Shown in pieces: positions 24,279-32,734 of a stretch of 64,000 nt of DNA. The DNA is from Butyrivibrio sp. (GTDB taxonomy: Bacteria; Bacillota; Clostridia; Lachnospirales; Lachnospiraceae). Position numbers and translations under genes: made by a program. The notes under the pieces were generated by a model. That model made no database searches. It was not told the origin of the DNA and saw only the letters and a list, made by a program, of their open reading frames with translations. The number at the start of each line of letters is the position of its first letter. The stretch's first letter is position 1. Location of the stretch: assembly GCF_015056685.1 (NCBI RefSeq), contig NZ_SVFW01000017.1, positions 1 through 64,000 on the forward strand. Reading direction: 5' to 3'.

Positions 24279-25460
24279 ATGGCAGAGCAAAAGCGCGACT
24301 ATTATGAAGTCCTTGGCGTTAGTAAGAACGCCTCTGAGGAAGAAATAAAAAAAGCATACAGAGTACTTGCCAAGAAGTATCATCCGGATATGAACCCAGG
24401 TGATGCTTCGGCAGCTGAAAAATTCAAAGAGGCATCTGAAGCATATGCTGTTCTTAGTGACCCTGAAAAGAAGCGCCAGTACGATCAGTTTGGACATGCT
24501 GCGTTTGACGGAGGTGCCGGTGGATACGGCGGCTTCGACTTTAACGGTGCTGACTTTGGTGATATATTCGGTGATATATTTGGCGATTTCTTTGGCGGCG
24601 GAAGGTCACGTCAGGGAGCAAGAACAGGCCCTTCAAAGGGTGCTAACTTAAGAGCAAGTGTAAGGATCACATTCCTTGAGGCAGTATTTGGATGTGAGAA
24701 AGAGCTTGAACTTACAATTAAAGATTCCTGCCCAACCTGTCATGGAACAGGTGCTAAGCCTGGAACATCAGCTCAGACATGTTCCAAGTGCGGAGGTAAA
24801 GGCCAGATAGTATATACACAGCAGTCATTCTTTGGAACTGTTCGTAACGTTCAGACATGTCCTGAATGTGGCGGAACAGGTAAGGTTATCAAGGATAAGT
24901 GTACAGACTGCCATGGAACAGGATATATTGCCAGCAGAAAGAAGATCAAAGTCACAATACCAGCAGGTATCGACAATGGTCAGAGTGTAAGGATCCGTGA
25001 AAAAGGTGAGCCGGGAGTTAACGGCGGACCTAGAGGAGATCTTTTAGTAGAGGTTATCGTATCTGATCATCCTATTTTCCAGAGAGAAGGATATGATATC
25101 TATTCTATGGTTCCTGTTTCATTTGCGGTTGCAGCTCTTGGTGGAACAGTTCTTATTGATACAGTTGATGGAAAGGTTGCTTACGATGTTAAGCCCGGAA
25201 CACAGACTGATACAAGAGTAAGACTTCGTTCAAAGGGTGTTCCTTCACTTAGGGACAGAGATACAAGAGGCGACCACTATGTAACACTGGTTGTTCAGGT
25301 ACCTGAGAAGCTTTCAAAGGAAGCTAAGGATCTTCTTAAGAAATTCGATGAGAAGACCGGAGATTCTTTAACTGCTGCTGAACGTATGATGGGAGCAGGA
25401 GATAAAGACCCAAGTGGTGACGGCTCAGGTGGCAAGAAGAAAAAAGGTTTCTTTAAGTAA
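24279..25460 (+). CDS. dnaJ: Chaperone DnaJ (Hsp40)
   Basis: 393 residues. J domain with HPD in KKYHPDMNPG (about 32-42), a Gly/Phe-rich linker (about 75-115), and the zinc domain with four CxxCxGxG repeats (CPTCHGTG, CSKCGGKG, CPECGGTG, CTDCHGTG at about 150-215). C-terminal peptide-binding domains follow. It stimulates DnaK ATPase. Last gene of the heat-shock unit; a terminator lies 35 bp downstream. Confidence 0.98.
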   Translation: MAEQKRDYYEVLGVSKNASEEEIKKAYRVLAKKYHPDMNPGDASAAEKFKEASEAYAVLSDPEKKRQYDQFGHAAFDGGAGGYGGFDFNGADFGDIFGDIFGDFFGGGRSRQGARTGPSKGANLRASVRITFLEAVFGCEKELELTIKDSCPTCHGTGAKPGTSAQTCSKCGGKGQIVYTQQSFFGTVRNVQTCPECGGTGKVIKDKCTDCHGTGYIASRKKIKVTIPAGIDNGQSVRIREKGEPGVNGGPRGDLLVEVIVSDHPIFQREGYDIYSMVPVSFAVAALGGTVLIDTVDGKVAYDVKPGTQTDTRVRLRSKGVPSLRDRDTRGDHYVTLVVQVPEKLSKEAKDLLKKFDEKTGDSLTAAERMMGAGDKDPSGDGSGGKKKKGFFK

Positions 25461-25494
25461 TTTTGGCATTTTAAATATTTTGTGTTATTATACG

Positions 25495-25530
25495 CGTGAA
25501 GCGGAAGTAAAAATCTGCTTCACGTTTTTT
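25495..25530 (+). terminator. Terminator after dnaJ
   Basis: CGTGAAGCGGA (25,495-25,505) pairs with TCTGCTTCACG (25,514-25,524), followed by six T. It separates the chaperone genes from prmA, though read-through is possible because no obvious promoter for prmA is seen. Confidence 0.88.
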
Positions 25531-25563
25531 ACTGTATTTTGTTTTTTTTGTGGAGGTTTTTCT

Positions 25564-26601
25564 ATGAAGTGGATGCGCTTTAGAGTTCGTACTAATGAAG
25601 AATCAGAAGATATAATTATAAGCTACTTAGAGGATATTGGACTTGAAGGGGCACAGATAGAAGATAATGCTCCACTTTCAGCTGCAGATAAGGAGCAGAT
25701 GTTTATTGATGCTCCTGAGCTTGAACCTGATGAGAAAGATAACGGAATTGAAGCAGGTGCAGCTTATCTTAATTTCTTTTTGGAAATAGATGATGACAAT
25801 ATGCTCACTGTTGAACTTCAGGATGAAAACGGTGAATACGTCAAAGTTAAGAAGACACCTGAAGAGATCGAGAGCCAGATCAGGGAGCAGCTCGATGAAC
25901 TTAGAACTTTCTCTGATATTGGAGATGGAACAATTTCCATATCAGTTACAGAGGATATTGACTGGATCAATAACTGGAAGCAGTATTTCCATAAGTTTTA
26001 TATCGATGACGTTTTAGTTATTCCATCCTGGGAAAAAGAGACTACAGAAGATGACAAGAAGGCCAGCATGGTGCTTCATATAGATCCTGGCACAGCTTTT
26101 GGTACCGGTATGCACGAGACAACTCAGCTGTGTATCCGCATGCTCAGAAAGTATGTTACTAAAGATACAGAACTTTTAGATGTAGGAACAGGAAGCGGAG
26201 TACTGTCCATTCTTGCCCTTATGTTCGGAGCAAAACATGCCGTTGGCACGGATCTCGATAAGTGCGCAGTTCCGGCAGTTAAAGAGAATATGGAAAATAA
26301 TGGCATCGCTGATGACAAGTTCGAGATGATGATCGGAAATATCATTGATGACAAGTCAGTTCAGGATGCTGTTGGTTATGATAAATACGATATAGTTGTT
26401 GCAAACATTTTAGCCAACGTGCTTGTTCCGCTTACTCCTGTAATACTTGGTCAGTTAAAGAAGGGCGGAATATATATTACTTCAGGTATTATCAATACCA
26501 AGGAAGAAGAGGTAAAGAAGGCACATCTTGATGCGGGACTTGAGATACTTGAGATCCATCATCAGGGAGACTGGGTTTCAATTACTTCGAGGAAAAACTG
26601 A
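25564..26601 (+). CDS. prmA: Ribosomal protein L11 methyltransferase
   Basis: 345 residues. Substrate-recognition N-terminus (MKWMRFRVRTNEESED) then a class I SAM methyltransferase: DPGTAFGTGMHETTQLC, LLDVGTGSGVLSILAL, and the catalytic-region ANILANVLVPL. Methylates L11 lysines and the N-terminus. GGAGG lies eight to twelve bases before the ATG. Its stop overlaps the rsmE start by one base (ATGATG arrangement), so the two are coupled. Confidence 0.95.
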   Translation: MKWMRFRVRTNEESEDIIISYLEDIGLEGAQIEDNAPLSAADKEQMFIDAPELEPDEKDNGIEAGAAYLNFFLEIDDDNMLTVELQDENGEYVKVKKTPEEIESQIREQLDELRTFSDIGDGTISISVTEDIDWINNWKQYFHKFYIDDVLVIPSWEKETTEDDKKASMVLHIDPGTAFGTGMHETTQLCIRMLRKYVTKDTELLDVGTGSGVLSILALMFGAKHAVGTDLDKCAVPAVKENMENNGIADDKFEMMIGNIIDDKSVQDAVGYDKYDIVVANILANVLVPLTPVILGQLKKGGIYITSGIINTKEEEVKKAHLDAGLEILEIHHQGDWVSITSRKN

Positions 26602-27353
26602 TGTATCATTTTTTTGTGGAGAGTAATCAGATTACTCCTGATTATAAAAACGTTGAGATCACCGGAAATGATTTTAACCATATAGCTAACGTTCTCAGAA
26701 TGAAGGTTGGCGAGCAGTTCTCTGTCAGCATTCGCGGTGATGAGGACGGAAAAGAAATCTTTTACGAGATTGAGAGCATAAACTCCAGCAGCGTTATTGG
26801 AAAACTGTGCTTTATAGAAGAGGGTTCACAGGAACTTCCTTCAAAGATATATCTTTTTCAGGGACTTCCAAAAGTCGATAAGATGGAGCTTATAATTCAG
26901 AAAGCTGTTGAACTTGGCGCTTTTGAGATAGTTCCGATGGCCACAAAGAGATGTGTAGTAAAGCTTGATGAAAAGAAATCTCAGTCCAAGATAAAGAGAT
27001 GGCAGGCTATAGCGGAAGCTGCTGCTAAACAGAGCAAAAGAGCCATCATTCCAAATGTTCACATGCCAATGACCATGAAAGAGGCAGTTCAGTACGCAAA
27101 AGATATGGATGTTAAGCTTATTCCATATGAGAATGCTGAGCATATGGACGAGACTAAAAAGCTCATAGAAGGAATAAAGCCGGGAGAGAGCGTTGCTGTA
27201 TTTATCGGACCTGAAGGCGGCTTTTCCGAGGAAGAGATCGAGTTTTGCAAGGCGAGCGATATAAAGCCAATTACTTTGGGAAAAAGAATTCTCAGAACAG
27301 AAACAGCAGGATTTACTATCATATCCTGGTTAATGTATCATCTTGAAGGATAA
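26601..27353 (+). CDS. rsmE: 16S rRNA m3U1498 methyltransferase
   Basis: 250 residues of the SPOUT family. N-terminal PUA-like domain (GNDFNHIANVLRMKVGEQF) and the C-terminal knotted fold with IGPEGGFSEEEIEFC, LGKRILRTETAG. Acts on U1498 of 16S rRNA. Directly coupled to prmA by a one-base overlap, an arrangement common in Firmicutes after dnaJ. Confidence 0.95.
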   Translation: MYHFFVESNQITPDYKNVEITGNDFNHIANVLRMKVGEQFSVSIRGDEDGKEIFYEIESINSSSVIGKLCFIEEGSQELPSKIYLFQGLPKVDKMELIIQKAVELGAFEIVPMATKRCVVKLDEKKSQSKIKRWQAIAEAAAKQSKRAIIPNVHMPMTMKEAVQYAKDMDVKLIPYENAEHMDETKKLIEGIKPGESVAVFIGPEGGFSEEEIEFCKASDIKPITLGKRILRTETAGFTIISWLMYHLEG

Positions 27354-27366
27354 TAGGACATAAAAA

Positions 27367-28524
27367 ATGGAAGCATATTTAGATAATTCCGCAACCACAA
27401 GAGCTTACGATGAAGTGGCAGATCTGGTTGCAAAGATAATGAAAGAAGAATTTGGAAACCCCTCCAGTGTTCATCACATGGGAATGGTTTCCGGCGAGAG
27501 ACTTTCACAGGCAAGAGAGACAATTGCCGCAAGTCTTAAGGTTGATCCGCAGGAAATTGTTTTTACTTCCGGTGGAACAGAGTCTGATAACCTGGCTCTT
27601 ATAGGTGTGGCAAGGGCCAATAAATGGCGCGGTAATCACATCATTACAACTAAGATTGAGCATCCTGCCATACTCGAGACAATGGCTTTTCTTGAAAAAG
27701 AAGGCTTTGAGATAACCTACCTTTCTGTAGACGAGACAGGAACTATTGATCTTGATGAGTTGAAAAACGCCATCAGAAAAGAGACAATACTTGTTTCAAT
27801 CATGTTTGTTAATAATGAGATTGGAACACTTATGCCGATCCAGAAAGCCGGAGAGCTCATAAAGAGCGTTAATAAGGATACATACTTCCACGTGGATGCG
27901 GTTCAGGCCTATGGTAAAGTCCTGATCAGACCTAGAACTATGAATATAGATCTTTTGTCTGTAAGCGGACACAAGATTCACGGACCAAAGGGAGTTGGTT
28001 TTTTATATATCAAAAAAGGAACAAAGATCGTTCCTATATGCTATGGCGGCGGACAGCAAAAGGGAATGAGATCAGGAACTGAGAATGTTCCGGGAATTGC
28101 AGGCCTTGCTCTTGCAGCTAAGAAATGTTACGAGGATTTTGATGCAAAGATAAAGAAGCTCTATGACCTGAAGCAGTACACAGTTGATTCACTTCTTGAG
28201 CGCATTCCTGATATTAAGATAAACGGCCAAAAAGTAAATGAAGGTGCACCGCACATTATCAGTGTTTCTATAAGGGGACTTGCAGCAGAGACAGTGCTTA
28301 ACATGCTCAGCAGTAAAAATATTTATGTATCTGCGGGAAGCGCCTGCACATCTAACAATCCACATGTGTCAGACACGCTCCAGGCAATAGGTCTTGAAAA
28401 AGATTTGCTTGAATCAACAATTCGTATTAGTATGTCATTTATGACTACCAAAGAAGAAATGGATTATTTTTTGGATACACTTTGTTCTCAGGTTTCTAAC
28501 ATGAGAAAGTTTTACAGGCATTAA
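27367..28524 (+). CDS. Cysteine desulfurase (IscS/NifS family)
   Basis: 385 residues, PLP enzyme moving sulfur from Cys to an active-site Cys. N-terminal YLDNSATTRAYDEV, FTSGGTESDNLAL, HVDAVQAYGK, PLP Lys in SGHKIHGPKG (about 202), and the catalytic Cys in AGSACTSNN (about 327) on a long mobile loop typical of group I. Next to thiI, so it most likely supplies persulfide for 4-thiouridine, as the Bacillus NifZ-ThiI pair does. Thirteen bp after rsmE. Confidence 0.93.
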   Translation: MEAYLDNSATTRAYDEVADLVAKIMKEEFGNPSSVHHMGMVSGERLSQARETIAASLKVDPQEIVFTSGGTESDNLALIGVARANKWRGNHIITTKIEHPAILETMAFLEKEGFEITYLSVDETGTIDLDELKNAIRKETILVSIMFVNNEIGTLMPIQKAGELIKSVNKDTYFHVDAVQAYGKVLIRPRTMNIDLLSVSGHKIHGPKGVGFLYIKKGTKIVPICYGGGQQKGMRSGTENVPGIAGLALAAKKCYEDFDAKIKKLYDLKQYTVDSLLERIPDIKINGQKVNEGAPHIISVSIRGLAAETVLNMLSSKNIYVSAGSACTSNNPHVSDTLQAIGLEKDLLESTIRISMSFMTTKEEMDYFLDTLCSQVSNMRKFYRH

Positions 28525-28539
28525 AAGAAAGAGGTATTT

Positions 28540-29742
28540 ATGCAGTATCATGCTTTTGTGATCAAGTACGCGGAAATTGGTGTTAAAGGTAAGAACAGAT
28601 ACGTTTTCGAGGAAGCTTTAGTTAAACAGATAAGAAGAGTTCTTTCAAAATGCGACGGAAAATTTAATGTTACCCGTGTTGCAGGAAGAATGTACATCGA
28701 CGCTCAGGATTTTGACTTTAATGAAACAGTTGACAGCTTGAAGACTGTTTTTGGTATTACAGGAATCTGCCCTGCTGTATCTATTGCGAGAGACAGCGAG
28801 AATCGTCTTCCTGATGTTGATGGCGTTGCCAAGGCAGTTATTGACTTCATCGACGGAGTTTACCCTGACAAAAACAAGACCTTCAAGGTAAAGGTTAGAA
28901 GAGTTGATAAGAGCTATCCTATGGATTCAATGGCTATGGCTGCAGAGCTTGGAGCCAGAATTCTTGATGCCTATGATGAGATGAAGGTAGATGTTCATGA
29001 TCCTGAGATCCTTATAAATGTAGAGCTCAGAGAAAAGCTCAACATTTATTCAGAGGTAATACCGGGACCTGGTGGAATGCCTATTGGAACTGCAGGAAAA
29101 GCAATGCTTCTTTTGTCCGGCGGAATTGATTCACCGGTTGCAGGTTACATGGTTGCTAAAAGAGGTGTTGAAATTGAGGCAGTTTACTTCAATGCGCCTC
29201 CATATACAAGTGAGAAGGCTAAACAGAAGGTTGTTGATCTTGCAGGAGTTATTGCCAAGTACACAGGCAAGGTTAAGCTTCATGTTATCAACTTTACAGA
29301 TATTCAGATGTATATTTATGAGAAATGCCCTCACGAAGAGCTCACTATCATCATGCGCAGATACATGATGAGAATTGCTGATATGCTTGCAGGTGAGTCT
29401 GGATGTATGGGACTTATAACAGGTGAGAGTATTGGCCAGGTAGCTTCACAGACAATGCAGAGCCTTATCTGCACTGGCGAAGTTGTAACAGATATTCCTG
29501 TTTACAGACCACTTATCGCATTTGACAAACAGGATATTGTGGATATCTCTTATAAGATTGATGCATATGAGACTTCTATCCTTCCTTATGAGGACTGCTG
29601 TACTATCTTTGTTGCCAAGCACCCTGTAACAAAGCCAAGAGCTGATATCATCAGAAGACATGAAGAGCTTTTGAATGAAAAGATAGATGAACTTGTAAAA
29701 GTAGCACTTGAGACTGATGAAGTTATTGTGGTAAGTAAGTGA
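28540..29742 (+). CDS. thiI: tRNA 4-thiouridine synthase ThiI
   Basis: 400 residues: N-terminal ferredoxin-like and THUMP domains (to about 165), then the PP-loop ATPase LLSGGIDSPVAG (about 191-202). YEDCCTIFV near 355 is family-typical. It lacks the C-terminal rhodanese domain of the E. coli form, as expected for the Firmicute type, which depends on a dedicated cysteine desulfurase; that gene is immediately upstream. Modifies U8 of tRNAs; a thiamine role is less certain. Confidence 0.95.
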   Translation: MQYHAFVIKYAEIGVKGKNRYVFEEALVKQIRRVLSKCDGKFNVTRVAGRMYIDAQDFDFNETVDSLKTVFGITGICPAVSIARDSENRLPDVDGVAKAVIDFIDGVYPDKNKTFKVKVRRVDKSYPMDSMAMAAELGARILDAYDEMKVDVHDPEILINVELREKLNIYSEVIPGPGGMPIGTAGKAMLLLSGGIDSPVAGYMVAKRGVEIEAVYFNAPPYTSEKAKQKVVDLAGVIAKYTGKVKLHVINFTDIQMYIYEKCPHEELTIIMRRYMMRIADMLAGESGCMGLITGESIGQVASQTMQSLICTGEVVTDIPVYRPLIAFDKQDIVDISYKIDAYETSILPYEDCCTIFVAKHPVTKPRADIIRRHEELLNEKIDELVKVALETDEVIVVSK

Positions 29743-29758
29743 TCTTTGTTCAAGGAAG

Positions 29759-29788
29759 TTCTGTTCTCCGCTTCGCTTCGACAGAACG
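29759..29788. other. Short hairpin after thiI
   Basis: GTTCTGT and ACAGAAC can pair around a CTTCG-rich loop in the 90-bp stretch between thiI and the terminator. No T-run follows. Confidence 0.35.
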
Positions 29789-29834
29789 CGTTCGAATTAA
29801 GCTCGAAAATACCTCGCTAAATTCTCACAGCAAA

Positions 29835-29868
29835 AAGACCATCTTAAACCGAAGTTTAAGATGGTCTT
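29835..29868. terminator. Bidirectional terminator between thiI and the HPr-like gene
   Basis: AAGACCATCTTAAAC-CGAA-GTTTAAGATGGTCTT, a perfect 15-bp stem. T-rich DNA follows on both sides, serving thiI (rightward) and the HPr-like gene (leftward). Confidence 0.92.
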
Positions 29869-29904
29869 GAATAAACTTTTTTTAAGAGATCTAATCCGGA
29901 AAGA

Positions 29905-30135
29905 TTAGATCATGTAAGGCTTCAATACTTCGAGAACCTCATCTGCGCCGTCTTCTGCATGGATATTAAGATCGATAGGCTTTGAAAGATCGAGTGAGAA
30001 AATACCCATAATAGACTTTGCATCGATAACGTATCTTCCTGAAACGAGGTCGAAGTCATAATCGAACTTCGTAATATCGTTTACGAAAGATTTTACCTTA
30101 TCGATAGAATTTAAAGAAATTTTTACGGTCTTCAT
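29905..30135 (-). CDS. HPr-like protein lacking the phosphoryl-accepting histidine
   Basis: 76 residues. The second half matches PTS HPr around regulatory Ser46 (SIMGIFSLDLSKPIDLNIHAEDGADE), but the first strand and helix read SLNSIDKVKSFVNDI where HPr has the His15 motif GLHARPA, so no phosphocarrier His is present. The length is slightly short of HPr (about 85). It cannot pass phosphate in the PTS as is; a Ser-phosphorylated regulatory role like Crh is possible but unproven (Crh keeps Ser46 and lacks His15). GGAGGT precedes the start. It diverges from mtaB. Confidence 0.85.
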   Translation of the reverse strand: MKTVKISLNSIDKVKSFVNDITKFDYDFDLVSGRYVIDAKSIMGIFSLDLSKPIDLNIHAEDGADEVLEVLKPYMI

Positions 30136-30227
30136 TGCGCAAATACCTCCTTCTTTTCTTTATAGTAAACGCAGTAACGGCAAAAGTCAATGACTTGACA
30201 AAAACAAAATTAGAAAGAAATTTTAAT

Positions 30228-31580
30228 ATGCAAAATAACGTAAACGGATTAAAGATTGCACTTCACAATCTTGGATGTAAAGTAAATAGCTATGAAATGG
30301 ACGTAATGAGCCAGAAACTCAAGGAAAATGGCGCTGAGATCGTGCCTTTTGATGAGAAGGCAGATGTCTATATCATCAACACCTGCACGGTTACTAATAT
30401 TGCAGACAGAAAGTCAAGGCAGATGCTTCACAGAGCCAAAAAAGAAAATCCTGAGGCTACTGTTGTTGCTGTCGGCTGCTATGTTGAGACAGGAATTGAT
30501 GGCGTTAAAAAAGATGAGTGCATCGACCTGGCAATTGGAAATAACAAAAAATCAGAGATCGTGGATATTCTTAACGAATTCCTTGAAGCAAAGAATGATG
30601 TATATGACAAGACATTAAACGGTCATTCTGTCATTGATATTAATCATACTAATGAATATGAAAACATGACTCTTACACAGATGCCTGAGCATACAAGAGC
30701 TTATATCAAGATTCAGGATGGATGTAATCAGTTCTGTTCATATTGCGTTATTCCTTATGCAAGAGGAAGAGTAAGAAGTCGTGAGATGAAGGATATTCTT
30801 GCTGAGATCAAGGGACTTGTGGCAGCAGGCTGTAAGGAGGTGGTTCTTACAGGTATCCACACTAGTTCATACGGCGTGGATTTTGGCCAGCCTCAGCTTA
30901 TAGATCTTGTAGAGCAGATTGCTGATATTGCAGGCATAGAAAGAATCCGTTTGAGCTCCCTTGAGCCAAGGATCATCACCGAAGAAAATGCCAAGAGACT
31001 TGCAGCTATTCCTAAGCTTTGTCCGCATTTCCACCTTTCACTTCAGAGTGGATGTGATTCAGTGCTTAAGCGCATGAACAGACATTATACTGCTGCAGAC
31101 TTTAAAGAAAGTGTAAGGATACTCAGGGAGGTTTTTGACAGACCAGCTATTACAACTGATGTTATCGTTGGATTCCCTGGCGAAACTGAGGAAGAGTTTG
31201 AAGAGTGCAGAAAGTTTGTGACGGATATAGACTTCTATGAGATGCACGTATTTAAGTATTCTCCAAGAAAAGGCACAGTTGCTGCCGGAATGAAGGATCA
31301 GCTCACAGATAAAGAAAAGACTGCAAGAAGCGAAGTCCTTCTTCACTTGACAAGAAAGCAGGCAGAATGTTATCGTAACCTCTTTATCGGAGAAAAACTT
31401 CGTGTTCTTTGGGAAGATGAAGAAGAGATAAAGGGAAAGCGTTACATGATAGGTCATACCGACAGATATGTGCGCGTTGCGGTTCCGGAAAATCAGATAG
31501 ATAAGTACGGAGCACATTCAGGGGAGATAACTACAGTTTCTCCTTCAGCCTTTATAAATGCGGATACATTGCTTATTTGA
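30228..31580 (+). CDS. mtaB: tRNA t6A37 methylthiotransferase MtaB
   Basis: 450 residues, radical SAM methylthiotransferase making ms2t6A in ANN-decoding tRNAs. N-terminal UPF0004 domain with LGCKVNSYEMD and cysteines in NTCTVTNIADRKSRQ and VGCYVETG. The radical SAM triad is in GCNQFCSYCVIPYARGR (about 165-173). A C-terminal TRAM-like tail follows. The open frame extends upstream to 30,135, but ATG 30,228 gives the family start. Confidence 0.93.
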   Translation: MQNNVNGLKIALHNLGCKVNSYEMDVMSQKLKENGAEIVPFDEKADVYIINTCTVTNIADRKSRQMLHRAKKENPEATVVAVGCYVETGIDGVKKDECIDLAIGNNKKSEIVDILNEFLEAKNDVYDKTLNGHSVIDINHTNEYENMTLTQMPEHTRAYIKIQDGCNQFCSYCVIPYARGRVRSREMKDILAEIKGLVAAGCKEVVLTGIHTSSYGVDFGQPQLIDLVEQIADIAGIERIRLSSLEPRIITEENAKRLAAIPKLCPHFHLSLQSGCDSVLKRMNRHYTAADFKESVRILREVFDRPAITTDVIVGFPGETEEEFEECRKFVTDIDFYEMHVFKYSPRKGTVAAGMKDQLTDKEKTARSEVLLHLTRKQAECYRNLFIGEKLRVLWEDEEEIKGKRYMIGHTDRYVRVAVPENQIDKYGAHSGEITTVSPSAFINADTLLI

Positions 31581-31582
31581 TT

Positions 31583-31611
31583 TTGTTAGTGTAATATTAA
31601 TACTGTATAAG
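31583..31611 (+). promoter_or_regulatory. Promoter of the ireB-ruvX cluster
   Basis: TTGTTA (31,583-31,588), exact 17-bp spacer, TATAAG (31,606-31,611), beginning three bases after the mtaB stop and 72 bp before ireB. Confidence 0.6.
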
Positions 31612-31682
31612 TGTCTTATTATTCTTTTAAGACCTTTGCAAATATGAGGAATATCCTATTATTCCAGGAACGGAGAAAGTTT

Positions 31683-31958
31683 ATGGCAGATCAGGATTTA
31701 GGAAACACCCAATTTTTTAAAGTAGAAGTTGAGCCTGAAACAGGGGTTAAGAAAGTTCTTTCTGTTGTTTATGATGCTCTCCTCGAAAAGGGATACAATC
31801 CGGTTAACCAGATTGTAGGATACATTATGTCTGGTGATCCTACCTACATTACCAGCCATAAGGGGGCAAGAAGTCTCATCATGAAGGTTGAGCGTGATGA
31901 GCTTGTTGAAGAGATGCTTACTGAGTATATCAAGAGTAATAACTGGGCAAGCAAATAA
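31683..31958 (+). CDS. IreB family regulatory phosphoprotein (UPF0297)
   Basis: 91 residues, recognisable by GYNPVNQIVGYIMSGDPTYITSHKGARSLI. In Enterococcus IreB is phosphorylated by the PASTA kinase IreK and restrains cephalosporin resistance; here the role is by homology only. The N-terminal Thr of DLGNTQFF sits where the phosphorylated Thr residues are expected. GGAG precedes ATG 31,683. The order UPF0297-RuvX-DUF1292 matches Bacillus yrzL-yrrK-yrzB. Confidence 0.93.
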   Translation: MADQDLGNTQFFKVEVEPETGVKKVLSVVYDALLEKGYNPVNQIVGYIMSGDPTYITSHKGARSLIMKVERDELVEEMLTEYIKSNNWASK

Positions 31959-31977
31959 TTTTTATTGGAAGTAACAT

Positions 31978-32409
31978 ATGCGAATTATGGGTCTTGACTA
32001 CGGTTCCAAGACTGTTGGTGTAGCGCTCAGCGATGAGCTTTTATTGACTGCAGGTGCCAAGGAGATCATCCGTAGAAAAGAAGAAAACAAATTAAGAAGA
32101 ACGCTAGCGCGCATTGAGGAGCTTATTGAGGAGTTTAAGGTGGAGAAAATAGTCCTTGGACTTCCGGTTAACATGGATCAGACTCCCTCTGTGCGCTCTG
32201 AGTTATGTCTTGAATTCAAAGACAAAATAGAGAGAAGATGCGGAATCCCTGTTATTATGTGGGATGAGAGACTTACGACTGTTGAGGCTGATGAAATAAT
32301 GGATGAAGCCGGGATAAAAGGCCGTGAGCGCAAAGAGTACGTAGATATGATAGCAGCTCAGGTAATCCTTCAGGATTATCTGGATAACAGCAAAACAAAT
32401 GGTGAATAA
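31978..32409 (+). CDS. ruvX: Putative pre-16S rRNA nuclease / Holliday junction resolvase RuvX (YqgF)
   Basis: 143 residues with an RNase H-like fold: MGLDYGSKTVGVALSD at the N-terminus, LGLPVNMDQTPSVRS, and MWDERLTTVEADEI carrying the acidic residues. The family processes the 5' end of 16S rRNA and was first proposed as a Holliday junction resolvase. It lies 19 bp after ireB and 2 bp before the DUF1292 gene. Confidence 0.94.
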   Translation: MRIMGLDYGSKTVGVALSDELLLTAGAKEIIRRKEENKLRRTLARIEELIEEFKVEKIVLGLPVNMDQTPSVRSELCLEFKDKIERRCGIPVIMWDERLTTVEADEIMDEAGIKGRERKEYVDMIAAQVILQDYLDNSKTNGE

Positions 32410-32411
32410 TA

Positions 32412-32675
32412 TTGGAAAAAATAATTTTTAGTCCCGATGGGGAAGAAGCAGTAGAGTTCTACTGCCTTGAACAGACAAGCCTTGGTGGAAAGACCTACCT
32501 GCTTGTAACAGATGAAGAAGATGGTGACGGAGAGGCGCTTATTTTACGCGACGACTCCGATATTAAAGATGAAGAAGCGGTTTATGTAATAGTGGACGAC
32601 GATCTGGAGCTGGATGCAGTTGCAGGTGTTTTTCGTAAGCTGCTTTCTGAGGATGGAATAGATCTTGATATCTAA
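32412..32675 (+). CDS. DUF1292 protein
   Basis: 87 residues, very acidic, with VEFYCLEQTSLGGKTYLLVTDEED-type sequence of the DUF1292/YrzB family. TTG start two bases after the ruvX stop; GGTGAA serves as a poor ribosome-binding site, suggesting coupling to ruvX. Function unknown; tightly linked to ireB and ruvX in Firmicutes. Confidence 0.9.
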   Translation: MEKIIFSPDGEEAVEFYCLEQTSLGGKTYLLVTDEEDGDGEALILRDDSDIKDEEAVYVIVDDDLELDAVAGVFRKLLSEDGIDLDI

Positions 32676-32734
32676 CGGGGAGCATAGTTGATAGCAGGTT
32701 CTATTTGTCCGCCAATATAAATGGAGGATTTAAT

